Positions 33,236-45,586 are shown, numbered from the stretch's first letter. The stretch: DNA of 64,000 nucleotides from Aricia agestis (GCF_905147365.1 NC_056415.1:12108001-12172000); one strand, 5' to 3'. The notes: generated from the sequence alone by a model not told the origin. Program-made: numbers and translations.

Positions 33236-34256
33236 TATATAATTGGCAGCGAGTCGTTAGTGCAAATGTCCCAAGAGCAACAAGAAATGATATAGTAATA
33301 TTTTTTAATTTGCGCTGTTGATGAAATGAGAAACCGCACTCAAATTCATACTACATTATAATATGTGATAATATTATGAACGCGATATTGTCTGTCTGTA
33401 TAATAGTCATGACTTTACGCAAATCTAAGCCGATTTTAATGAAAATTGGTATGTAAATTCTGATTCCTGAAAATGGACTTAGGAATTGGATGGATGAATT
33501 ATACGCGATAAATTAATAGTTTGTCGCGAACGTGAGCAAACATTTTCTTTTCTAAATAAAAACATTTTTTATTTGACTAAATTAAGAAATAGTAGCCATT
33601 CAATTAAGCACACAATGTAATAACATGACTGAATCATGAATGAACCACGGTACGTAATTAATGTTTCTAATAAAATTGTTTCTTCGTGATTCCATCGCGT
33701 ACGGTCTCTCAAACCCTTCTTACAAAATTTCGCTGTTATAAGCACCGATATAAAGTCCAAAAGGCCAACACAACACCATCAGCGACCGTACCAAACGTCA
33801 ATTTTCCACAAAAATGAACATAATAGAATTTTGATCGTGTTACATGGTCGTGATGGACATCCGTAACAATCCCCAAATGACGAAACAATAAGCACGACTG
33901 GCCAACAATTATTGTCCTATATAAGGACCTTGTACTTGTGGATTAATATTCATGTGTACAGTCAGGGACACGTATTGTTTATCACCTTTGGACTTTATGC
34001 CCATGTTAATAAAGTCGATATGTGTCAGACCGCTGTACCATGTCTTATTGTGAGTCAGTGGGCGGTAAACAATATGTTGCCTTGGTGATATCACTATCAT
34101 ATCATCAGTTTTAGTGTTGATTTGATGTTATTGTTTATATTGTGTACTGCATAAACAGTAGGTTTATGCATGTCATAATGATGATGAAAATTGAATATCA
34201 TACGTATATTCTTAATAATATTATATTTTATTGGAAACAATGACTAAAGTTATCAC

Positions 34257-34295
<39 letters not shown>

Positions 34296-34859
34296 GTACA
34301 GAGCGCGGCTCTGTCTGGTTTCAATGAATCCGGCCACCGTCACCGAAATCGGCGTGGGAGCTATTATTATATATTGGAAACAATTGACTTAAGTTACCAC
34401 TATGTATATTATGTATATTTATTTCTACAGTTACTGTACAAACTTATAAAATTAAATCCTGACATTATTTCAGTATTTGTGTCGACAAAACTAATCGAAG
34501 TACTGCTGTCGCTTTTATGGTTTCTAACGTAAAAAGGATTGAAAATAAAATCGTTCGCCTATTATCACAATGACAAGAAAAAACATGAAAACTGTAACTT
34601 ATTACTAGTCCTGATAATGGACCCCAGAACAAAAGGTCCCTTTGTTCTGAATCATTTTAAGAATTTCCTCTGTATTAAGAGGCCCTCTTTTCACGATCAA
34701 CTCACACTTGGCCGATGTATTTACTTTATGGAGTACCATACTATCAAGTGTACCAAGTAGCGATATGCGTAGGCGTGAAAGGTCAAATTACTCAACGCAA
34801 TAAAACTAAACGATATAAAAGTAAATCGAATAATTAAGGTACGGAAACACCTACGCTTT
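33236..34859. other. Gene-free stretch with simple repeats and a SINE fragment
   Basis: 33370-33480 is a family-A-like fragment. 34257-34290 is a (ta)n microsatellite directly followed by a SINE 3' fragment (34293-34368, sharing 'ccaccgtcaccgaaatcgg' with the SINE at 30876). 'attggaaacaatgactaaag' near 34230 recurs with a small change near 34373. Nothing coding. Confidence 0.6.
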
Positions 34860-35390
34860 CTTCGAGAAGTGATCGAATTCATAATACTAGAGATCACCCT
34901 ATGGTCGAAATTCGACCTTAGTTTCAACGACATTAGGACTCCTACCTACTTATATTTTGTAAAAAATATTAACTTTCTCATTTTTTTTAACTCTTGTCTC
35001 CGGGACTTAGCTGATTTCAGACTGGCCGTGTAAGCATTGTCTAATAGTAAGATTTAATAAAAAAACTATAATCCATTTTCAATTTGTCAACTTGTTGTCA
35101 ACATACTTCAACCATAAATAAAAGAGTATAATTCGTATGTATAGGCTTGTCACTCAAAAATCTGTCATTTCTCATGTGTGTGTGTTGTAGTGTGTGTAAT
35201 GTTTTATTTGTTAAAAAAATGTATGATAAAAGCATAATTTCAAAATAATATTAGCTCGATGTACTCCTTCACCATATAAACTATAACTGTGCAAAATTTC
35301 ATGCACCTATGTTTCCCCATTTTTCGCAAAAAGGGTTACAAAGTTTTTCCTTCGCGTATTAATATTATGATGATGATGACACACATTTTC
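34860..35390. repeat. Dispersed repeat, family F (inverted partner at 52535-52985)
   Basis: Includes 'ctagagatcaccctatggtc', 'cataaataaaagagtataat', 'caccatataaactataactg' and 'aaaaagggttacaaagtttt'. Each block recurs in reverse order and orientation at 52535-52985. A (tgtg) block near 35176 is the counterpart of (acac) near 52710. Origin unknown; no coding capacity. Confidence 0.75.
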
Positions 35391-35681
35391 AATGTAAGGA
35401 CAAAAAATGTAATGAGAGTATTTTTTTTAATTATTTCACAAGACCTTAACAACTACATAATTATTTATGGAATGAAGGAAAAGTCCTTGAAATTTTTGTT
35501 CTGGAGGTCTTTTAAATAAAAGATGATGTTTAATATAATTGAAGTATAAAAGTGTAGTAAACACTAAAGTCTAAACGCCACAACAGGACGCCACGTTACA
35601 GTTCTATCAGTTGTATAAATTACTAAAACATTAGTTAAAGAGAAGATATTTTTAGGAAGCATAATGTATCTTTGCCGATTC

Positions 35682-35771
35682 ACGAATTTGTGCTCTAAAG
35701 AAATTGCACTTAGAGCACAAATTCGTAATGAATTCGGAGTGATTGTTATCAAGACTAGATAACAATCACTC
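35682..35771. repeat. Two adjacent perfect hairpins
   Basis: Hairpin 1: arms 35682-35697 and 35711-35726 (16 bp, 'acgaatttgtgctcta'). Hairpin 2: arms 35737-35750 and 35758-35771 (14 bp, 'gagtgattgttatc'), loop 7 bases. They are separated by 10 bases. Confidence 0.9.
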
Positions 35772-36927
35772 GAAGATAAATTAATGACCTATGTCAAGCC
35801 CTAGGGAGCGGTTCTATACCTAGGTATTGCGTCAGTGCGGTAAGTCCGCGGGGCCGCGGTCAGCGCATGGGAAAGTACTAGTTTGTTGACACTAGCCTTA
35901 TTAAGGGCTTGTTCATTGGATCCCTAGTAATTAGCATTTTACGATGGGAACTAATTTTTAAGAACCAAATTTTTTATTTACAAAATTATTTATTTACATA
36001 AAATCGAGAGAAATTAAAAAAATATAATGTAAGGTGTGAAATAAGAAAGTGACGATATTGCTGAAATGATCTACTACTACACTGCACTCTTTTAAAAATA
36101 TAATTGTCGTACAGGAAAGCATTTGTGTGTTTGTTGATTTATTTTGCTACACCTTACGTTCATAATAAGGAGTCTTGACGGTTTTATAAAAATGTACGTT
36201 CGTTTGCTTAAATCTTTTAATTACACACATAGTTACTACTATTTACAAACTAGTGTAGATTAAAACTAATTATCTGATTTTGTTTTAATTTATTAACTAG
36301 CCAGTAGTACGACCAGAGAGTCGAGTTTTATATAGTTTTTTCATCGACTTAGGGTAGCTTATATCATGTCATCATGCTAATAACCCTGAGATCTATTTGG
36401 GGGTGATTCACTGCATGTATCAGAATGATTCAACATGGCGCGACGATTGCCTAAAATGGACTCAAAACATTAAGACCGAACTAAGACTAATTGTGTATAG
36501 CAATTTATATGAAAATGCATAATTATTTATGCAATTTTTATGTAATATAATGAATATTCAAATTGAGATATGTATAAAGTTGTTGAAAATAACTCGAATT
36601 GTTACTACAAAGTACAAAAGACATCAACGCAAGCGAATCTATTTTTGTCGTAGCGTTTTTATTTAACTTGATGAATTTAAGTAGGTTATAATTAAGAATA
36701 TATAAAATAGGTATATAAATTTTGAAAAAATTAACATAAAAGAAACTATAGTCCAGTACTCGAATTTTGTTGTTACAAAGATTGTGCAATGTCCAAAAAA
36801 TTATAACCATTAATTACATTTATTAATGTGCAATAGCAAACACGATTGTAAGTTGAAATTAATTAGATGCTATTTATTTGTAATAGTTCTTAAAATCAAT
36901 ATTATGTAACTTTGATGAATTAGCCCA

Positions 36928-36964
36928 TTTAAAAGCGCCATGTGCCTTCTGAACTACATCAGTC
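36928..36964 (+). promoter_or_regulatory. Core promoter of the short cuticle-type gene
   Basis: TATA-like TTTAAAAG at 36928-36935 and the arthropod initiator ATCAGTC with its A at 36961, spaced 33 bases apart. They lie 45 bases before the start codon at 37006. Motifs, spacing and position agree. Confidence 0.7.
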
Positions 36965-37005
36965 ACTTGCTTCCTGTGTGACATCGTTTATCACCAAAAA
37001 TAAAA

Positions 37006-37844
37006 ATGAAAATGGTAAGACATTTAAAATTTATTTAGTCGACTTTTACACAAAAAGTTACTCACCTAAGTCGGTCATGTATTTTTTCCATTGTACCAGA
37101 CAAAGACAATCAGACCGTGTGTAATTATTCAATGCATAAATATTTTTATTACTTACCAAGGGGACTATTATTTTTGACCAAAACTGTTATAAATGTTATT
37201 GTATATTAGATATTTCGTAGGATATTTCACAATATTTATGTTACTTAAAATAAATGTTTTCCGCCATAAAAAGTAGCTGAGTCATTCTCTGAAACCTTAT
37301 AATATGCCAAAATAAATCGCGGTCCAGTAGTTTTGGATTGTATATGAGCAAATTTTTAATTTTTTAGTAGTACTGTAGAATCTATAATCTAAAATCAAAA
37401 TGGTGATACGAGGCACAGAATTTTATCAAAATTTTTACGTCACGACTAATCGTTTGAAAAATATAATATATTTTCCAGTTCATCGTATTCTGCCTCATCG
37501 GCGCTGCGGTCGCCGCCCCAGCCGACATCCCACCCCAGCCCGCTCCCACCAGGGATCTAGCTGCCCTTCGCGCCCTCCCCGCCGTCTCGCACCAGGAGAT
37601 CCACGACGGGACCGGTCAGTTCTCCCTCCGGTACGAGACGGCTGAGGGGACTATCGTGACGCAGCGCGGCCGGCTGGTGCAGACAGCTAGCGGGGACTAC
37701 GTGCTCGTTACGGAGGGGGAGGTGTCGTACACCGTAGACGGTGTCACCTACGTCACGCGATACAGCTCGGGGTTGGACGGGTCTCATATATACGGGGATC
37801 ACCTGCCCGTCCCCGTCGAACCGATTGTTATTAGACATGAATAA
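37006..37844 (+). CDS. Short cuticular protein with chitin-binding (RR-like) domain, 124 aa
   Basis: Two exons: 37006-37014 encodes only 'MKM' (donor gtaaga) and 37479-37844 the rest (acceptor ttttccag, stop taa). The join is phase 0. The signal peptide 'MKMFIVFCLIGAAVAAPA' is followed by a Pro/Ala-rich linker ('DIPPQPAPTRDL'). The RR-like core 'GQFSLRYETAEGTIVTQRG', 'GDYVLVTEGEVSYTVDGVTY' and 'YSSGLDGSHIYGDHLP' follows. The aromatic and glycine pattern fits the chitin_bind_4 family, though it is shorter and more diverged than standard RR-1. The exon is GC-rich like the other cuticular gene. A tiny signal-peptide first exon is the usual architecture of insect cuticle genes. A structural exoskeleton role is inferred; I cannot name an ortholog. 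Confidence 0.85.
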
Positions 37845-37859
37845 ATGATTGCTCATTGA

Positions 37860-38736
37860 AAGTTCTCGTTTTGAATCCTTAGCTCTTATAAGTGCATTTT
37901 TGTAACTACTTCTTAAAGTATATAATGAGACACGATGTGATGTTATTTTTGAGTGGCGTCTTGGTGTGAACTTCATACTTTACATTACATTTGAAGGAAT
38001 TTCTTCAGGCGAAAATGGGAGTTGCTGCTAATTTTTCAATGTACCTTAAGGATTTGTTGTTAATATTTTTTACTACCTAACACTAATTAAATATTCATAT
38101 TATGTGTACATGTGATACATACCTCATACCATTCTAACAATTTACCATTCACACTATATTTTTAGAGATAAGATTTACATGATGCGTGGGAAAAAGGTGT
38201 CAACTAAGTGACACATAAAATTGGCCGAGTTTTCCCCCAATTATGTAACCGGGCGTTAAACACCATAATATTATAACAAAGTATCAAATTACAGAATGAA
38301 TTTCAATTATATAACGCTGTGGGAACGGTTTAATCTGAATACGAACTCGCCTAATAATGTGTTTTAGAAATTTCCGCAAAGTTTCATTGTTTATATCTTG
38401 CCAGCAATTATATTAATCACAATACAATACAGATTACAATCTCGTTGTAAATGTGTTATGAATTTAATGCAGAATAGATATTCTGCATGAAGATTCATCA
38501 CACTTTTATTCGGACAATGAAGCTTTGAAGATGAATAAAGATTACATTAGCATACATTTTACCAACACATATTATTATAAATAACCGTTTGTTATAATAG
38601 TAGAATATTTTATGCTATTGTGGTTGTTTAAATGATAAATGCAAGAAGTAACATTAACAATCGACGATTAACTTGAACAAGCATTGGAGGGTTGGCAACT
38701 TAGGCCAAATTCATGATCAAATTCATTCATCTATGT
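37860..38736. other. AT-rich gene-free stretch downstream of the cuticle gene
   Basis: I see no gene or clear repeat. Confidence 0.5.
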
Positions 38737-38953
38737 CAACTGCGCCCTTGCTTTTTTAGATATTACGAGTATATTACCGAAAGCAATGTATAGGTCTATT
38801 TTACTGTTGGAATCGTGCTCTAGGGGCGCAGTGGAACTATTATCGGGAGCAAACCGAAAAAGTCCTACCTGGTTTAGCCATTTTTGCACCCCCCCAGAGT
38901 CTACGCCCTGTGCCTGGGCACCGGTGGCACCGCCCTATTTACGGCACTGTGTC
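38737..38953. repeat. Family-D dispersed repeat, second copy
   Basis: Shares 'ctgcgcccttg', 'ggggcgcagtggaa', 'tgcctgggcaccggtggca' and the end 'gccctatttacggcactgt' with 21478-21888. The left inverted end is missing, so it is truncated. Confidence 0.75.
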
Positions 38954-40940
38954 TATGGCAAAACAATTACCTACTTAACGTTAGCTACAAGCTGACTACT
39001 GTTATACTTGAAATTTCTATCTGATATTCTCGAAATAATTTCGTTTGTGACTCATAAGTCCTATCCAAATTGTAACCCAAACCAGTACTGGACCTTGGGT
39101 AATTACAGCTGGTATGTGATGTGATACAGTAGGCATGCTTGTGGGCGAACACGCAATGCTAAGTAAGGCAAGTCAATTGTATGGCGCTAGTTACCGCGTT
39201 TAATAAGGCTCTTTATTTAAAAAAAAATGTCGCTTTTGGTGCCCATTAAAGACGCCCAGTAAAACGTGCTAAAAGTGTCATAGTCCTCATAAAGCTTTGT
39301 GAAAAAAAACTTATTTATTTATTTATTGTACCTTTATGTACATTTTTTTAAACGAGCTTAACCGTACATTAATAGTGTACATACGAGTAGGTGTGCTTGT
39401 CTCTAGAAGAGATCTCTGCCAGCAGACCTCTTATATCAATGGTAAAAGATAATATACTCCCAAGTCCCAGAGGTGAAATGCCTAACGCACTATATAAATA
39501 CCATGCAGTTAATTTCAATTTACGGCCATTGTAAGTGTAGTTTAACAGCCAAATTACGAATGCCGGTTCCGCGACTATTACATAAAGCTTGACCTTTTTA
39601 ACCGTGGACAATGTCATGAACCTATCTTGCCACGAGCGCAGTTAGTAGGAAATGAAGAATCATTTACTAATCACTCCGCTATTGAATTATTCGCCAACAG
39701 TTGAAGGATACAGATCTATCATCTAATCTAACCTCAAAGTCTTTCTATTAATAAATTTAAAAAAGTAGTCAAAGAGCGTTTGTGTGCCAAAGCCTATTTA
39801 AGGTCAATGATTTCATAAGCGATGGCACATCTTGGGAGTTTGGGAGTAGGATGGCTGCTTGCAAGGCTACTTCTACATTATTTTATGACTTACAATTATG
39901 TATGTAAGTTGACATTGTATAATTTTAAGTTACAACATTGTAAACCTTATTTTAAAAGATTAATTTTTTTCTCACTTTTTTTTGGTAAAAAAGTGGGCCC
40001 CGTGCGAGTTTCTTACGCCGGTTCTTCTCACCGGTTTAGTTCCCGAACTGATGGTAGGCATCATGTAGACTCTCAGAGAAGATTTGCAAAAATTTATTCT
40101 GAATAAAAAAAATGAGTTTGAGTTTTTTAACCCTAGTGATAATCTAAAACACTTGATACATAAAGAAACAATGATTTCTGAAATAAGGCAAAGACCTTGT
40201 TAAAAAGTGTTTATTTGAAATAAGCACTAGCCATCTCAGGCCATCATACATTGCATCCAGAATTTGCGCGCGTATTTTTAAATCCCGTTACTTCCAACAA
40301 AACACGCTTCCTTCTTTTTCTTCTTTTTAGTTGGCAACCATGAATGCTGCAGGGTTTATTTATTTATTTATTTATTATTTATTTATTTATTTCGATTCAC
40401 CAACAGAATATCATCTCACATATTCAATAAAAAACAAACAACAGTAACTTATAGGTTAAATGACTTCCAATGACAGGTGAAATACAACATGTAATGGCGA
40501 CAAAGAAATTAGTGATGAAAATGAGATGTTGCACCATTTTGCCAGTGTCGAGTAATAGGTATATTGTAGTTTTGACACTTTAAGCATGTAGATTTCGTCG
40601 AAACGCGTAGAACAAATCCCTAATTTGTAATTGTTTTAACAATTGCGCGTCAGGGCCAGATTCGAAGCATTTGGACCCTTGTCCTTCGGGTCTGTGGGCG
40701 CCGCCCCCGCCCGTGTGGGCTACAGTAGGTACTGCGCAAATCCGCATTGCGCATGTAACCTTGTGTACAGAGATTTACATACTAATAAGTATTACTGCCA
40801 ACTGGGGCCATTAGCTAAAAGCTTGTGAAAAAACCGCCACGCATGATTAAACAAAAAATGCTGAAGACACTTAGAATGTTATTTTATACTTATATTAATA
40901 ACCATACTTCCAGCATGAAAGCTATATTACGTCCATTCCC
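38954..40940. other. Gene-free stretch with non-LTR-type tails
   Basis: 39309-39330 and 40351-40392 are (ttta)n runs. The second is followed by 'ttcgattcaccaacagaata', which resembles 'tttgacacaccaacaaggaa' after the (ttta)n at 51519-51537. 40010-40130 ('cgccggttcttctcaccggt' … 'aaatgagtttgag') looks like the 3' end of a non-LTR element. 40650-40760 is GC-rich and shares 'cgcattgcgcatgtaa' with the SINE at 30876. No intact gene. Confidence 0.5.
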
Positions 40941-40944
40941 AGGA

Positions 40945-41229
40945 CAAGGGCGTCGCCAGGGGGGGGCAGGGAGGGGCAGCTGCCCCCCCCTAGAGACTCT
41001 AAAAAACGTTGCCAAATATAATGCAAAAGCAACGACCACTATAATTTTTAATATCTGGTAATAGATGTAAGGCTCGTAGTACAAGTGAAAAGTTTCATGT
41101 GCTGTCGACTTTACCCACAATTCATACCTACTTTTCTCATTTATAGAGAGTGAGTAAAGTATGAATTGTAGACTGTAGTAGGTAAAGTCAACTTGCCCCC
41201 CCCTGCGCCATCGGCTGGCGACGCCCTTG
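40945..41229. mobile_element. hAT-type MITE with exact 8-bp target duplication (285 bp)
   Basis: Ends 'caagggcgtcgccag' and 'ctggcgacgcccttg' are exact inverse copies, flanked by tcccagga on both sides (40937-40944 and 41230-41237). Subterminal G-runs and C-runs ('gcccccccc') also mirror each other. Confidence 0.9.
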
Positions 41230-41312
41230 TCCCAGGATTCAAAGTATCTCCATATCAATGGTTGGTTTAACTTACGAGTGAAAAAAATAAGAGATAGAGT
41301 AGTATTCTAGAC

Positions 41313-41506
41313 CAGCGGTCCGCAACCTGTTTGATATTGCAACCCCAAAATTAAAAAAAGAGCCCCAGAAAAAATCACAAGTTAAGAAGTGCAAGGGTTG
41401 GTTCAGGTAACTTCGTCGTAAATAAAATTCGATAAGTACAGGACCTTGTTGATTTTTTTGGCGACCCCATAAGTATCTTCCGCGACCCCAGGGTTGCGGA
41501 CCGCTG
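41313..41506. mobile_element. hAT-type MITE with exact 8-bp target duplication (194 bp)
   Basis: Ends 'cagcggtccgcaacctg' and 'agggttgcggaccgctg'. Target duplication ttctagac at 41305-41312 and 41507-41514. Confidence 0.92.
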
Positions 41507-41602
41507 TTCTAGACCGACACAGAAGTAGTTCCAGATCATTTTACGATATCAGCGCGATAAAGGAATTTTATCGCAATAAAGATGCATGCAACACCTAGTA
41601 TA

Positions 41603-41770
41603 ATGCTCGGGCCACACTAACGAGAAACGCCGTTAATTGTCGCGTTAATTCTAAAACATGTTATAGCAATATCGCCTTTACATGCCACTAATTAAAGGCG
41701 ATAATGCTATAACAAGTTTTAGCATTATCGCGATAATTAACGGCATTTCTCGTTAGTGTGGCCCGAGCAT
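41603..41770. mobile_element. Palindromic MITE
   Basis: The left arm 'atgctcgggccacactaacg' is mirrored at the right end; the arms extend about 50 bases. It is flanked by TA or TAA. The interior repeats 'gttatagcaatatcgccttt' in inverted form, so almost the whole element folds back. Confidence 0.8.
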
Positions 41771-41991
41771 TACTGCTCTAATAAATCATAATTGCTATAC
41801 ACCAGTAGTCGCGGTAACTACGGTATAATTAAACGGCGGGTTTTTGCCGGAAACGACGAAAGTGAAGCGACGACGTACACGTAGTTCTCACGCGTGAAAA
41901 GCGTTACGTGATGGTTGCTTCACTTCACATCGCCGCGCCGTACGAGATCAATTATTTTTAACGAAAGATTACTTTGCGAGATCTTGGGTGT

Positions 41992-42160
41992 GAGCCAAGA
42001 ACTTTTCTTTATTGCTTCGTTATAAAATCGCCGATCAAAATGTATGGAATTGACATAAGACGAGTCGAACGTCAACGTCATATTAACGAATGCTTATGTC
42101 AATTCGATACATTTTTATTGGCGATTCTATAACGAAGCGATAACGAAAAAGTCTTGGCTC
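41992..42160. mobile_element. Palindromic MITE, 'agccaagactttt' family, copy 1
   Basis: Ends 'gagccaagaacttttc' and 'aaaaagtcttggctc'. The interior includes 'atgtatggaattgacataag'. A second copy is at 48633-48782, with its centre in the opposite orientation. Confidence 0.82.
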
Positions 42161-42729
42161 AATGGCTGTCTGTCAAAGTAAAAAATCTGTTTATAGTTTA
42201 ATTTTTAACGAAACCGCAAAAGATTAAATTTAAATTTTTCATAGTGTAAGAAATGCGTATCATCTCTTTATTATCACATTATCTTTTTGTAAGTTCACGC
42301 TTAAACCGAATTCGATATGAATGAAATATTGAATAAGAATACTTTTAGTCTACTTAACTTTCATTGGTATTTAGGTCAAATATTATAAAAACAATAATAT
42401 TTGACCATGGATCCATTTAAGTCTAGAGCGGAGCAAGTCTTTGAAACAATTAATCTGAAATATTACTGAGTTGTTATATCGAAATATTAAATTTATGTGA
42501 CATACTCGTATTATAACAAACATTCTATTCAACTATACAGACAGCTTACAAGAAATAATTCAGGTGTATTAGAGCAGTATTAATGTGACATAGCAATAGG
42601 AATAATGTATCGAATTCCACTATTTGAGGTTTCGCAAGCCCAATGTCGCAACTCGAGCAAAGTTTTTACACACGCTACTCACATTAAATTTAAGCTGAAT
42701 TTAATGAACCAGTACTGGGTTATCTAGAA

Positions 42730-42982
42730 CAGGGTTTCTCAAAGTTTTGGTTTCTGCTTATATCTCTTGAAAACAAAACAGCGAACCTTTTAGCTAACGA
42801 TTAGTTTAACTCCTAAAGAAAAAAGAATTTGAATTATCCTAATTGTGGGCTCGTTTTTTATTGCAAATTCAAGTAGTAAAAACTTTTACGCAATTATTGC
42901 TGCGACTCCATGTTATCCATGTTATCCATCGGTAGGGACCAATGAAACCTAGGGGTTCACGTTCCCACTTTGAGAAACCCTG
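42730..42982. mobile_element. hAT-type MITE with 8-bp target duplication (253 bp)
   Basis: Ends 'cagggtttctcaaag' and 'ctttgagaaaccctg'. Flanks atctagaa (42722-42729) and atctagta (42983-42990) match in 7 of 8 bases. Confidence 0.88.
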
Positions 42983-43079
42983 ATCTAGTATTTACGGCAT
43001 GGCTGGCGTAAATTTGAAATTTCGAACACAACTCACGTTGGGGTCTCGTGGGAAATATTCGTGGTGTTTCTCGAAATAA

Positions 43080-44200
43080 ATTCCATATCGGAAGTTCTAA
43101 GCTTGCGCTGGACGCATTGTTAAGAGCTCACCTGACTCTAAAAATCAAACATCGTCCTTCTCTCTTCACACTCACGCCCGTCTTTCATATGCCAGGTGAA
43201 AAAGGACGGCGCGGAATCATCGCCGAGTTAGTTTTACTTGAATAAAAGACGAACTATAATGATTATGAAAAAAGTGTTTTGAGCAAATTTAGGTTTTGTC
43301 AATGCCTTTTTAGATATTAAACAATATTAAAGAAAAGACAGCAAACTTCGAAGATCCAAGCAAAAATGTGTCTAAAACAAGGTTTTTTGTAAAAAAGAAA
43401 CTATCGAGCATTTTTTGAATAATTGTGTTTTCGGCTTGAGCATTTAATCTTCATGAACTGAAGTTACTTGTGTCAAAAAATCAGTTTTCTAGATCTTACA
43501 GATTTTGAGATCTAGGTTAAAGTATGTAGTCAAGTTAGGGCTATATGCGCTCTTAAACAATTGGAGCTTGCATAACTGCCCGTATAGCTTGAGAACTTAG
43601 AGCATATATTACCGATGCCACATAACAAACATATCTAATATTATGTATTGCAATACTTCTATAACTACCTAAGTTAATTAACATTTATTACATAGATGTT
43701 GCCTGCAAATTAATTGCGCCAAAGTTTTTCAGGGATAAAAACTATCATATTATCGTGTCCCTTCCCGGAAGCCAAAAAATATTTGTACGAAATTTTATCA
43801 TAGGTTAAGCCTTTTAAGCGTGTAATTTTGAACAAAAAGTGTCCTCAACTGCTGAGCCGATTTTGTTGAAATTCAGCAGAATATGTGACGTAAATTTCTC
43901 GTGTAATGTTTCTTTAAAATGAGGCATTTAATATGATGCTAATACCTTTGATGCTAATATTTCCTTTCACGTCATCTGATTTAAGATTTATTTGTCTTTT
44001 GTAATATACTCTGTTGTATAATGTGTCTGATAGAACTAAGAAACATTATTATCAGTCATATCAGGTCATATCACTTTATAACAGGAAAATTGGACAATAA
44101 AATAGATGTGATTAGTTTTAATACGAAATAGAGACTGTTATGAGTTATGACTTATGTATCATAACATCAATAATTATGTATATATATGGGTCAATGGTGA
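43080..44200. other. Repeat-derived gene-free stretch
   Basis: About 43130-43215 is the inverted partner of 1790-1880. About 43780-43910 resembles a non-LTR-type tail ('ctgagccgattttgttgaaa'). The short open frame over 43048-43245 is repeat-derived, not a gene. Confidence 0.5.
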
Positions 44201-44205
44201 ACTAA

Positions 44206-44733
44206 GGGTCAATTCAGACCGCAACGCGACGAGGCGAGGCGCGGTGCGGCATAAATTTGTATGGATTTAACAGATTTCAATTGCGTGAAACATCTTGGGA
44301 ATCTGTCAAATCCATATATATATATATTTTTATTAAATAAGGCAAACGAGCAAACGGGTCACCTCATGGAAAGCAACTTCCGTCGCCCATGGACACTCGC
44401 AGCATCAGTAGAGGTGCAGTTGCGTTGCCGGACTTTTAAGAGGGAATAGGGTAATAGAGGAGGGTAGGGAAGAGAATAGGGGATGGTAAGGAAGGAAATA
44501 GGAGCAGGTAGTTAAGGGAAAAGGATAGGGGATTGAGCCTCCGGTAAACTCACTAACTCGGCGAAACACAGCGCAAGCGCTGTTTCACACCGGTTTTCTG
44601 TGAGCCCGTGGTATTTCTCCGGTCGAGCCGGCCCATTCGTGCCGAAGCATGGCTCTCCCACGTCAAAAAAACTCCCACGTCAATATAAATTTAGAAATGC
44701 ATCTACGCGTCGCGTTGCGGTCTGAATCAACCC
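44206..44733. mobile_element. MITE with TAA target site, split by a G-family insertion
   Basis: Ends 'gggtcaattcagaccgcaac' and 'gttgcggtctgaatcaaccc' are inverse copies flanked by TAA (44203-44205 and 44734-44736). The host element is interrupted at about 44326-44664 by a G-family repeat (copy 7). Just right of it, 'gggtcagttcacattgcaac' is another, truncated left end of a related element. Confidence 0.82.
44326..44664 (+). repeat. G-family repeat, copy 7, nested in a MITE
   Basis: The head (slightly shortened: 'aaataaggcaaacgagcaaa') through the GGGTA-type minisatellite to 'gaagcatggctctccc'. It is younger than the MITE that it splits. Confidence 0.85.
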
Positions 44734-44799
44734 TAAGGGTCAGTTCACATTGCAACGTGATGTCACATGATTGAAAACTGTTTTTTTTTCTGACTGATT

Positions 44800-44935
44800 C
44801 GATTGGCAGACTCGCCACGGTGTTGGGCTGCCTATTCTAATGTTGTGTGGGAATCTGCGTGGAGGCCGCAAAGGAAGATCTTCCCACCGAGCAAGGTGTT
44901 ATACTCGGTCAGGCCGAAGCCCGTATGATAGATTT
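44800..44935 (-). other. GC-rich, coding-like repeat remnant
   Basis: On the minus strand it reads 'EIYHTGFGLTEYNTLLGGKI' and on into 'LCGLHADSHTT' without a stop. It stands out in base composition. Probably a fragment of a retroelement coding region; I cannot assign it. There is no start, no splice context and no continuation. Confidence 0.4.
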
Positions 44936-45586
44936 CAGTTGTCGACTGTCGTATTTATACCAACGCACTTAAAAAACTTCGATAGCGCGATGCAGGTTTG
45001 AAAAATATACATCAAATCGCTTCGGTTTGTCACTTTTCAATGAACAGGCCCTAATTTACGAAGTCTCTTAGTATTCTAATTGGTCTCAAATATGTAGAGG
45101 TTAGGTTTGTTTGGTAGCTGCATCAGTGACATAATAATGCGACCAATGTCATTAGCTTCATTAACTTTATGTCATGAAGTTAGATTATGAATATTATCGT
45201 TTTTATAGAACAAATGAATGAATATGTACGCAAATGAATCACTTTATAATAAAACATTTACTCGGCAAACAGTTTTGCCATATTCTAATCGTTACTAATA
45301 TAAATGCGAAAGAGTGTTTAAATTTTAAAGGAAAGAAAAAATATACTATAGTATAGATAAAATTTCCCATAAAGAGCGTCGCATAGCAGGCACGTGTCTA
45401 TAGCCCAAACGAAGCCTCAAGTCAGTTAAGACTTCAGAGATTTCATAATATTCAATATCAGGTTTATAGGCTAAAGAGTGTTTACGTTGTTTGAGATCAA
45501 TTAATAACGCTCGCTTTTTATATAATTGAGTAATTAGCGCTACATATTTTGTGTTATGCAACATATTTTGTTTGTGTTAAGTAAAG

